Positions 57,234 through 64,000 of a DNA stretch of 64,000 nucleotides are shown here, piece after piece (the first letter of the stretch is position 1; each line of letters starts with the position of its first letter). This DNA is from CAWIUB01 sp963839175 (GTDB lineage: Bacteria > Actinomycetota > Actinomycetes > Mycobacteriales > Jatrophihabitantaceae). Location of the stretch: the NCBI GenBank assembly GCA_963839175.1, contig CAWIUB010000026.1, positions 14,621-78,620 on the forward strand, given 5' to 3'. The notes below the pieces were generated by a model that made no database searches, was not told the origin of the DNA, and saw only the letters and a list, made by a program, of their open reading frames with translations. The position numbers and the translations under genes are program-made.

Positions 57234-59084
57234 TCACCGATTGTGCCGTGGGTAGCCGGTCGCACACGGAGGATCACCGAGCGCGTCCGGATCTCCAGAG
57301 CCGCAGAATCGCCCAAATACTTGGGAAATCTCGTGCGCTCGAGCGCATGACAACCTGATGTCATTTGACCGGGCCCCGCGAGACAACGTAGCTTGATGAT
57401 CAATATATTGCCTCGACCACGAGGACGTCATGGTGAGTGCAAGTCCGGGGCAGCTACGCCTAGTGGCGGGGGCGCTGCGCGAGCTGGTGCTCACCGCGGA
57501 GAGCTCCCGCAATGCGCTCGCCGGAGAGCTCAAGGTGAGTACGTCGGAGATCACGGCCCTCGGCCATCTGCATACCGACGGAGCGTTGACGCCGAGTGAG
57601 CTGGGACGCCGCATGGATCTGACCTCAGGCAGCGTCAGCTCCTTGTTGGACCGGCTCGAACACGCTGGCCTCGCCGTCCGCGAGCCCAACCCCGATGACG
57701 CACGCAGCCTGCTGGTGCGCTCCACACCGATCGGCCGGCACGCGGTGCACGGGGCGTACGAGGGATTCGAGGCAGCAGTGGCCGGCGTACTCACCCGCTT
57801 TCCCAAGCTGGGCGCGGGCGAGCTGGCGGCGTTCCTCAGCGCGCTGTCGGATGAGCTGCGGAATCGGCAGCCATCAGCGGGCGAGGCGTAGTGGGGTCGC
57901 TCCGCGCGCAGCGGCGTCAGCGGAACGGCGAGCAGCGGGAAGAGCACCACGACCCCGAAGCCGAGCGCATACCGGCCATTGCCGATGATCGCCGCAAGCA
58001 GCAGGGCGCTCAGCGCAGCAGCAATATTCTGGCCGGTGTTCTGCACGCCGAGAGCCCTACCCGTCCAGGCCGGCCCGGCGAACTCGGCCACCGCGGTGTA
58101 GCCGAGTCCGTTATCGGCCACGGTGACGACCGCGCCGAGTGCGAAGCCGACGATGGTCCACCACGCCGCGGTCCGCGCGCCCGCCGCCAGCACGAGCATG
58201 GGTGCACCGCTCGCGACGGCCAAGTGGCGCATCGGGCGTAGCCGACTCTCTACGGCGTCGGACCACACGCCGGCGCCGATCCGACCGGCCGCGCCCGCAA
58301 GCTGGAACCAGAACACCAGCCGCCCAGCGGCGGTCGGATCCCAGTGCCGCTGGCCGACCAGGTAGACCAGGGTGAACCCCGAGACGGCGAACTGCGGCAC
58401 GACAAGTAAGGCGCTGGCCGTATGGATGCGCCACAACGCTGCAGTGCGGTACGGCGAGGAGACCGGACGGGCATCCTCCGGGCGTCCTCGCGGCGGGTCG
58501 CGGACCAGCAGTAGGACGGCGCCAGCCACCAGCGCGCACAACACCGCAGGACACCTCAACGCGCCGTGGACGCCGACGTCATGGGCGAGCGGCGGCAGAG
58601 CCAGCGCGGCAACCGCCACGCCGAGTGGCTGGGCGGTCTGCCGGGCCCCCATCGCGACGCCGCGCTGGCGCACCGGGAACCACCCCATGACGACGCGCCC
58701 ACTCGCCGCGTTGACCGAGGCGCCCGCGGCTCCGGCAAGGCCAAGCAACACCCAGAGCGCGACCGGGCCATGTGCCAGGTCCGTGAGGAACAACAAGCCG
58801 CTCGCCAGCGCAAGGCCGGTGGCTATGACTACGCGCTCGCCGTAGTGATCGGCGGCGGCACCCCAGGCGACCAGGGTGAGGAGCACTCCGGCTATCGGGG
58901 CCGAAATCACCATGCTGGCTGCGAGCAGCGCCAGATGCTCTTCGGCGCGCAAAGCGGGAACGAGCATGGGCAGGCCGTAGATGAACGTGCAGGTCGCGGC
59001 CTGCGCGGCAATTCCAAGCGCGAGAATCAGCCAACGCGAACCAGGATGCGCAACTGGGTCGAGCATTCCGGTAGCGTAGATCAT
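57234..59084 (-). CDS. MFS transporter (CynX/NarK-like) with long antisense extension
   Basis: The first about 400 residues form a 12-helix major facilitator (LILALGIAAQAATCTFIYGL, motif AADHYGERVVIATGLALASG, GRVVMGWFPVRQRGVAMGAR, VLFPLLAVPLTPLRAE). Transporters of this type normally end there. Here the frame stays open for about 210 more residues with no membrane or protein-like character (rich in Ser, Arg, Cys) because it runs antisense through the whole MarR gene to a stop at 57234. Either the natural stop was lost or the extension is real. Divergent from the kinase-like gene. Confidence 0.75.
   Translation of the reverse strand: MIYATGMLDPVAHPGSRWLILALGIAAQAATCTFIYGLPMLVPALRAEEHLALLAASMVISAPIAGVLLTLVAWGAAADHYGERVVIATGLALASGLLFLTDLAHGPVALWVLLGLAGAAGASVNAASGRVVMGWFPVRQRGVAMGARQTAQPLGVAVAALALPPLAHDVGVHGALRCPAVLCALVAGAVLLLVRDPPRGRPEDARPVSSPYRTAALWRIHTASALLVVPQFAVSGFTLVYLVGQRHWDPTAAGRLVFWFQLAGAAGRIGAGVWSDAVESRLRPMRHLAVASGAPMLVLAAGARTAAWWTIVGFALGAVVTVADNGLGYTAVAEFAGPAWTGRALGVQNTGQNIAAALSALLLAAIIGNGRYALGFGVVVLFPLLAVPLTPLRAERPHYASPADGCRFRSSSDSALRNAASSPAPSLGKRVSTPATAASNPSYAPCTACRPIGVERTSRLRASSGLGSRTARPACSSRSNKELTLPEVRSMRRPSSLGVNAPSVCRWPRAVISDVLTLSSPASALRELSAVSTSSRSAPATRRSCPGLALTMTSSWSRQYIDHQATLSRGARSNDIRLSCARAHEISQVFGRFCGSGDPDALGDPPCATGYPRHNR
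57430..57891 (+). CDS. MarR family transcriptional regulator
   Basis: A 153-residue winged helix-turn-helix regulator: a dimerisation helix (LRLVAGALRELVLTAESSRN), DNA-recognition region LTPSELGRRMDLTSGSVSSL and the wing LEHAGLAVREPNPDDARSLL, then a long C-terminal helix. It is convergent with the MFS gene and lies wholly inside the antisense extension of that frame. MarR proteins often regulate a neighbouring transporter, so the MFS gene is the likely target; binding sites were not identified. Confidence 0.87.
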   Translation: MVSASPGQLRLVAGALRELVLTAESSRNALAGELKVSTSEITALGHLHTDGALTPSELGRRMDLTSGSVSSLLDRLEHAGLAVREPNPDDARSLLVRSTPIGRHAVHGAYEGFEAAVAGVLTRFPKLGAGELAAFLSALSDELRNRQPSAGEA

Positions 59085-59130
59085 GTTCCTGAACTTTGAG
59101 ATTGATGTCTCAGAATATGAGAAGGGCCAG

Positions 59131-59754
59131 ATGAACTATCCGCTGGGGCTCGACGCGCTCGTTGCCCGCGCGTCGTGCCTCACCGCGACGAAGGAACGCG
59201 CCCTGCTCGGGATCGTCGGACCACCGGGGTCGGGCAAGTCGCTACTCGCTCGCCAAGTTGCCGAGGCGATCGGGCCGGCGGCTCGCGTGGTGCCGATGGA
59301 CGGGTACCACCTCAGCAATCCGGAACTGAGGCGGCTGGGCAGGGCTGACCGCAAGGGGGCGATCGACACGTTCGACGCGGAGGGCTATCTGAATTTGGCG
59401 CGCAGACTGGCTGCCAATGAGCGCGTCGTCTACGCGCCGGAATTCGACCGCGCGATCGAAGAGCCGGTAGCGGGATCGATCCGGATCGATCGGTCAGTGC
59501 GCCTGGTGATCTGCGAGGGCAACTACCTGCTCGTTGATCGCTCGCCGTGGGACGAGCTGCGGCCGTTGTTTGCCGAAAGTTGGTATTGCGAGCTGCCTGA
59601 CGAGGTGCGCATCGAGCGGCTGATCGCCCGCCATCACGCCTTCGGCAAGCCCTTCGACGCCGCCCGCGCGTGGGCCCTCGGACCGGACCAAACGAACGCG
59701 CAACTCATCGAAACCAGCAGGTCGCGCGCGGACGTCCTCGCACGTACCGGATAG
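59131..59754 (+). CDS. nucleoside/nucleotide kinase family P-loop protein
   Basis: A 207-residue P-loop kinase of the uridine kinase/phosphoribulokinase/PanK type: Walker A GIVGPPGSGKSLLARQVAEA, then RVVPMDGYHLSNPELRRLGR, TFDAEGYLNLARRL, APEFDRAIEEPVAGSI and the LID-type WYCELPDEVRIERLIARHHA. Substrates of this subgroup include ribose or fructose derivatives and remain untested here. The ATG at 59131 after GAAGGG is preferred to 59083. Confidence 0.82.
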   Translation: MNYPLGLDALVARASCLTATKERALLGIVGPPGSGKSLLARQVAEAIGPAARVVPMDGYHLSNPELRRLGRADRKGAIDTFDAEGYLNLARRLAANERVVYAPEFDRAIEEPVAGSIRIDRSVRLVICEGNYLLVDRSPWDELRPLFAESWYCELPDEVRIERLIARHHAFGKPFDAARAWALGPDQTNAQLIETSRSRADVLARTG

Positions 59755-59890
59755 CCGACCGAGCAGAGCTGGTCGCCGTGCCTACGGCTCACGCCGATGT
59801 GAGGCGCCGCGTGGACGCGTCCGGCGCGGGCCGCGTCAATCACTGTCGGTCCAGCAGGCGCGCGCGTGTTGGCGGGGCGTCGATGGGGCC

Positions 59891-60286
59891 GTGGTGAGTG
59901 ATCTGTGGACGTCATCGTCCGGCGAGGAGGAGGCGGCATCCCGGCAGCGCGCCATGCGGGGTCTGGTCGTCCTGGTGGTGATTGGCATGGTCGTCGGGTT
60001 GCTGATGGTGCTCCTCGGCCGATCGCGCTCCGGTCGCGGCGGCGAGGAGCTCGTGGGCGTTGCGCCGAGCACATCGGCCAGTCAGGCCGCGGGCAGCACG
60101 ATCACGTCGCAGGCGGGCGTGCCCACCCGGGACGGAACCAAGGTGATCAGCATGATCGCCAGCCGCAGCGACGGCGGGGCCTGGCTGCTCGATCCAGACA
60201 TGACGTCATTCAGCGTTGGCTGGGCATACCTGCCTGCCCCGGGCGGCTCCGGCCAATACTGGTGCGCAATCCTCAAGGTCGGTTAG
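59891..60286 (+). CDS. hypothetical single-pass membrane protein
   Basis: A 131-residue protein with a GTG start (59891 or 59894), an acidic N-terminus, one transmembrane helix (MRGLVVLVVIGMVVGLLMVLLG, about residues 22-43) and a Ser/Thr-rich outer part ending in a compact segment with one cysteine (SVGWAYLPAPGGSGQYWCAI). No family recognised. Moderate support from hydrophobicity and codon bias. Confidence 0.45.
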   Translation: MVSDLWTSSSGEEEAASRQRAMRGLVVLVVIGMVVGLLMVLLGRSRSGRGGEELVGVAPSTSASQAAGSTITSQAGVPTRDGTKVISMIASRSDGGAWLLDPDMTSFSVGWAYLPAPGGSGQYWCAILKVG

Positions 60287-60715
60287 CCCGCAACCCGCCC
60301 GCGTCAGCTGAGTGATACCTCCGACCTCGATGTCCGCTATGCCACTCGGCGCAGGCACACGATAGCCGCGCGGTGCGCGTTCACGTGAACGCTCGGCATG
60401 GCGCCACCCTGACGTCATGGGTGGCGGCCGCGAGCGCTCAGGGTCCCACCTGAAACCCTGGCCGAGCGCCACCAGGTTGTACGCCATTACGCGACACCAT
60501 TTGCGAACCACGACGACGTACTCGCGCCCGTGCTACCGCCATTCGGGGTCCCATCGGGTCAAGGGACAGCATGGCCACGCCGATTCCGTAGGATCCTCAG
60601 CCGCCGAGCGGCCCCCGGTCGCCGATCCCTTTCAGAGGGGCGCGACGGGCGCGTCGCCCCGAGGGTTAGCCGAAGGTTGTACATCGACGCGCTTGGGTGC
60701 CGCAGCGTGACGGCA
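60287..60715. other. 429-base stretch without a supported gene
   Basis: Besides the palindromes at 60377-60392 and 60403-60425, nothing is recognised. Frames that are open on both strands have no similarity or plausible starts. Confidence 0.4.
60377..60392. repeat. palindrome GCGTTCACGTGAACGC, third site
   Basis: A perfect 16-base palindrome with the same TTCACGTGAA core as the sites at 21222 and 22768 but different outer bases. Eleven bases on lies a second near-palindrome, GCCACCC-TGACGTCA-T-GGGTGGC (60403-60425). Both look like operators, but no gene in the 60287-60715 stretch is convincing. Confidence 0.6.
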
Positions 60716-61614
60716 TCAGTTGCCGTTGCCAGGGTGCAGCACCACGCGGCGGGCGTCGGCGGCGGTGATCAGCGACAGGGCGAGGATTGCGATGATGGCC
60801 AGCAACACCGATAGCAGTGACATCGGTGCTGCGAGCGATGGCCCGTTGTTCGCGGAAGCTACCGGCCGGCGGCTAAGGACGCCATTGCCCCTTCGCCGGG
60901 GATCTGCACTATTCCAGTCGAGTTCGGGGTCAGGCCGGTCGCGGAGCCGTTTGGGTCGGGCAGCGCGGCGAGCCTTCTCTCTGGCCCGATGCCCAGGCTG
61001 GCGCGGTGACCCGGTTTCGCGGCGACTGGTCGCGACGGGGGTGCGTCGACGGGTTGCGACGCCGGTCCGCCACGCTGCGACGGGTCCGGCTGCCCGTGGG
61101 AGCCGCCAGCGTGATCGATGGCAGGCTCACCTTCGCCAGCGGCAGGCTCACCTCGACCGGTGGCAGGCTCACCTCGACCGGTGGCAGGCTCACCTCGACC
61201 GGTGGCAGGCTCACGCCGACCGGTGGCAGGCTCACCTCGACCGGTGGCCGCTCACGCCGACCGGAGGCACCGTCACCTTCACCGGTGCCAGGGGCAGCTT
61301 CGGCGCCGGCAATCCGGGTACCGTCAGGCCAAGGCTCGCCGCCGATGTACTGACGGGAAGCGACCAGCATTGATGACGCTGGTGGATTGCGGCGCGGCGC
61401 CAGCGGGCTGCGCGGGCAGCACGGCCAGCATGGCGAGCGCGGCGCAGCCTATGCCCGCTAGCCAGGGAAGAACGCGCCGTCGCTGGACGTTCGCGGTCCC
61501 CATCGTCTCGTCCGCCGACCGCGTTCGACACTTCGGGCCGCCGCTGGCGCTACCGAGTACTCGACAGCGCGGCCAGAAAGCTCTGCTGGCAGTATGTCCT
61601 TTGCGTCGTGTCAT
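60716..61614 (-). pseudogene. secreted repeat-containing surface protein, frameshifted
   Basis: An ATG at 61614 with GGAGG six bases upstream begins a frame that contains a signal-like helix (VLPWLAGIGCAALAMLAVLP, then AQPAGAA). A proline/valine-rich wall region follows in other frames (LTVPGLPAPKLPLAPVKVTV, then repeats of SLPPVEV), and finally a C-terminal transmembrane helix (SLLSVLLAIIAILALSLITA) with a short tail ending at 60716. No LPXTG was seen. At least two frame changes are needed to join these parts. The layout of signal, repeat stalk and membrane anchor, next to a sortase gene, marks it as an envelope protein. Confidence 0.6.
61120..61256. repeat. 21-base tandem repeat in surface protein gene
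   Basis: Six or more copies of a 21-base unit (GGCAGGCTCACCTCGACCGG plus T on the plus strand), in register, encoding the seven-residue unit SLPPVEV on the minus strand. Copy-number change by slippage would lengthen or shorten the stalk without changing the frame. Confidence 0.85.
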
Positions 61615-61616
61615 GA

Positions 61617-62223
61617 CTAACCTCCGGAGTAGCGAAGCTGGGCGGAGACCACGAGGTTGTCTGGGTAGCTGTGCGCGTACCAATCGAAATCACCGGTACA
61701 GGTGACAAGTCGCAGCGTGGGTAGCGCGGTCGGCCCGTAGACGGCCGCAGTCGGGAACGCGGCCTTCGGGTATCGGCGGTGGCGTTGACGACGAAGCTGA
61801 GCACTCGCCGGTCGCCGCGTTGCACGATGATCAGGTCGCCGGGGTGAAGCTGTCGCAGCCGGAAGAACACCGCCGGGCCGGATACCGAGTCGACGTGTCC
61901 GGCGATGACGGCCGGACCCGGATCGCCGGGCTCGACGCCGCGGGCGTACCAGCCGGCGGTCTGCCAACTGCTCGGCGGCTGCAGCGTGCCATCCGGGAGC
62001 AGGCCCAGCGGTTGCAGCGCGGTATCCACACCGATCGCCGGGATGCGCAGTCGCGTCGGCGCGCTCTGCGGCAGCACCTGCTCACGCGTCGGGGGCCGCG
62101 TCGGCGGGCGCCGGCAGCGCGCTCGGCGCCAGGACGCACATACCCCGACCCGATGAGCGCAGCCGCCGCCGCCCCCGCGAGCAACACCGCCAGGTAGACG
62201 GCCACCGCGACCAGGCGCCTCAC
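61617..62223 (-). pseudogene. class F/E-type sortase, two frameshifts
   Basis: The parts of a sortase are present in order but in different frames. They are an N-terminal membrane helix (LVAVAVYLAVLLAGAAAAAL), the barrel start RLRIPAIGVDTALQPLGLLP with the active-site histidine in VIAGHVDSVSGPAVFFRL, then LIIVQRGDRRVLSFVV, and the end FPTAAVYGPTALPTLRLVTC with the catalytic cysteine, ending at 61617. Frame changes fall near 62110 and near 61770. The GTG at 62223 overlaps the stop of the DUF4397 gene. As it stands no active sortase can be made. Confidence 0.82.
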
Positions 62224-63102
62224 GGCAAACCCCCCGCGGCTGCCGCCCGGCGGCGCCGGCGCACCGCGAGGACCCCGCGCAACACTGCCCAGCCGGCGAA
62301 CACGACCGCCAGTGCGAGACTTCCGATCGGCGCCGCCGGCACACCCGAGCCATGCCCGGAGATCACCGCGGCCATCCCACCGCCGCCAGCCGGAACCGGC
62401 CCGCCCGGCGATCGGCTGGGACCGGCCGCATCGGCCAGGGCACACACCGCCAAACGCCCGCGGGGCCCGTCGAACAGCACGATCGAGGTCAGCCTGCCGG
62501 CAGCGATGGAAACCGTGGCAACGGTGCGCAGAGGCTGCCCGGACGCCGCGCTCCCCGCCACCCGCCACGTCCCGGCACGCACCGCGTGATACGCCGTGAC
62601 CCCGGCGAACGCGCCATCGTGGACCAGGACGGGCCCCGACACCAACTCGACGTCGGCTTGCCGCGCGCGGGCAGCGGCCAGGATGAGGCGAACCCAACCG
62701 AGCCGGGCGACGGCGCGGTGAATCGTCGTGTATCAGCAGCGCCCGCACCGTCCCGGCAGCGGCGACCACGCCGAGTGTGTACGCCGCGCCCGGCTGCGCG
62801 TCAACGATCAGCACCGCTGGCGCCGCCGCCCCCGAGCGCACCGTAACGACATATGGACCGGGCGGCAGCGCCGCGTACCCCTCGACCGTCGGCGATCCGC
62901 CCGGTGGCACGACAAGGTGCCGGCTGGCGCCCGCGTATCCGGTGAGCCGCACGTCCAGCGCTCCCCCGCCGACGCTGAACCGGGCCACCCGAATTGCGGC
63001 ATCCGGCACGCCCGCCGCACCCGCCGCGGGAACGCCCGGGCCGACCAGCGCCGCGGCGATCAGGAACGCCGCCACGGTCACCACACACCATGACCGATGC
63101 AT
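62220..63102 (-). pseudogene. DUF4397 surface protein, frameshifted
   Basis: An ATG at 63102 begins a signal peptide (CVVTVAAFLIAAALVGPGVP) and a DUF4397 domain: VARFSVGGGALDVRLTGYAG, VTVRSGAAAPAVLIVDAQPG, TVRALLIHDD. The second half (VRLILAAARARQADVELVSG, AFAGVTAYHAVRAGTWRVAG, SIAAGRLTSIVLFDGPRGRL, and a C-terminal helix ALAVVFAGWAVLRGVLAVRR) is in another frame, so a shift occurs near 62715. DUF4397 proteins are secreted and often membrane-anchored in actinobacteria, in front of a sortase gene as here. Confidence 0.82.
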
Positions 63103-63761
63103 CCCGGCATCCCCATCCCCCTGGGGAACGTGTCGGGCGGTGCGCTCCCCCGAGCCGCTGTCCCGAACCGTTCAACGAGCGCCGGCCGATGTCGATACGG
63201 CCTCCGTGCGCTCAGCCCAACATCGCGGCGAGGTCAACCCGAGTGGCCACCCCAGCTCGTCCCCACCAGCACCGCCTGGGCGTTGAACTACCGCCGAATG
63301 CGACACGGCCCCGCATCGTCACGACAAGCTCGAACCCGAACACCGAGCGCCGCTACGCGAAGATGATCAGTACCGAAGTGCACCTACCGCAGCGCAATAG
63401 GCTCACCCGACTTACGCACCGCGCTGAATAAAGCGGTGCGGCGAGGGCATGTGACCCGGAACGTGGCCGTGCTGGCACCTGGGACGAACCTGTGGTCGGG
63501 GGTCCGGACGGTGGGGCACCGGTCGGCCCACGGAGGCTTGCACATCACACGCTTTCGAGGTCTGCCCCTGGGCGTTCGGCCCGGTCCCGTGCCGAACTTT
63601 GCTCGGTCGGTAGGGCCCGCCGAAGCTCGCCGAACGGTCGCGGACGCCAACGAATGAGACGGAAACTGAGACGACGCGTCAGTGATCTCCGAGCTGGTGC
63701 TTCGACGGCACCGCTGCCAGTGCAACTCGTGAGATCATCGGCGTGACGGGAGGTGGTGGCG
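63103..63761. other. 659-base stretch without a supported gene
   Basis: Open frames occur on both strands, but none has similarity, hydrophobic pattern or a good start. It separates the sortase locus from the VapBC pair. GGGAGG just before 63762 belongs to the antitoxin gene. Confidence 0.4.
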
Positions 63762-63965
63762 ATGACGGCGAGTGCGAAGCATGGCTCGGAGTGGTCCGAG
63801 GATGACGTGCCGACCGAGGAGCTGGCGCGGCGGCAGGGTGTGCGGCCGATCACCTCACTAGACGAGCTTGACGCGCTGGCGCATCCGGGGCTGTGGGACT
63901 CCGATGACGAGTACGAGGAGTTCCTGGAGGACTTGTACGCGTCGCGGCGGTCCGACATCGCGTGA
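63762..63965 (+). CDS. VapB-type antitoxin
   Basis: A 67-residue small acidic protein, MTASAKHGSEWSEDDVPTEE followed by RRQGVRPITSLDELDALAHP, then GLWDSDDEYEEFLEDLYASR. Antitoxins of PIN toxins in actinobacteria often have this length, the RQGVxPIxSLDEL segment and acidic end. The ATG is eight bases after GGAGG. Its stop overlaps the toxin start (GTGA). Confidence 0.75.
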   Translation: MTASAKHGSEWSEDDVPTEELARRQGVRPITSLDELDALAHPGLWDSDDEYEEFLEDLYASRRSDIA

Positions 63966-64000
63966 GCTACCTCGTGCTAGACACCGACATCGCGTCGGGC
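63962..64000 (+). CDS. VapC PIN-domain toxin, 5' end only
   Basis: The first 13 codons from a GTG read VSYLVLDTDIASG, the first strand of a PIN domain with the catalytic Asp in LDTDIAS. The gene continues beyond the window. Overlap with the antitoxin stop supports the assignment. Confidence 0.75.
   Translation, partial: MSYLVLDTDIASG

Noticed and set aside
63384..63725. Minus-strand 113-codon frame before the VapB gene
   Set aside because: No similarity, no start signal and irregular composition.

Overview
This 64 kb window is high-GC DNA from the chromosome of an actinobacterium. Four things point that way: mycosin-type subtilase, RDD, DUF4397 and class F/E sortase families; GTG and TTG starts; many ATGA or GTGA stop/start overlaps; and a housekeeping block in which asd, ask, leuA, recR, the YbaB gene and dnaX lie close together, as they do in mycobacteria near the replication origin. 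I cannot name the genus.

Layout. 1-6.5 kb: the 5' part of a MalT-like LuxR regulator, a membrane protein, a cyclase-family hydrolase, and a minus-strand run of a GMC oxidoreductase, a glucose-6-phosphate dehydrogenase (zwf) and a type II NADH dehydrogenase (ndh). 6.8-11.9 kb: cytochrome bd oxidase (cydAB), a GH15 glucan hydrolase and a DUF1269 protein. 12-17.5 kb: three membrane proteins of unknown role, a potassium channel and a stand-alone LigD polymerase. 17.6-20.8 kb: a DHA2-type exporter and a small redox cluster (molybdopterin oxidoreductase, flavin reductase, DUF6510). 20.9-23.7 kb: a worn region with three truncated or deleted genes and a repeated palindrome, then rnhA. 23.7-32.4 kb: two coupled transglutaminase-like genes, an ECF sigma factor coupled to a probable anti-sigma protein, a glutamate-cysteine-ligase-like gene coupled to a methyltransferase, and several hydrolases.

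32.4-47 kb is the conserved core: def, asd-ask (with an internal start for the beta subunit), a GABA/aminobutyraldehyde operon containing a TB7.3-like biotinyl carrier, leuA with a leucine-rich leader peptide and alternative hairpins, a mycosin, recR, the YbaB gene and dnaX. A 50-base palindromic element occurs three times here, twice flanking a decayed AbiEi/DUF559 gene.

47-55.3 kb separates dnaX from the SRP RNA and tRNA-Ser genes and is an insertion hot spot. It holds a tandem-repeat array, an AbiEi/DUF559 gene cut by an IS630 element, an ISAs1 element with a perfect 10-base target duplication, and a three-gene serine-recombinase unit (DUF5372, DUF6788, recombinase with a frameshift).

55.6-64 kb: a VapBC45-like toxin-antitoxin pair, a MarR regulator lying inside an antisense extension of a convergent MFS gene, a nucleoside-kinase-like protein, a three-gene sortase/surface-protein locus in which every gene is frameshifted, and a second VapBC pair cut by the window end.

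I did not find a clearly new biological system. The items most worth following are the 50-base palindromic family tied to AbiEi/DUF559 remnants, the repeated TTCACGTGAA palindrome, the leu attenuator, the zwf product lacking its active-site lysine, and the carrier protein inside the GABA operon.
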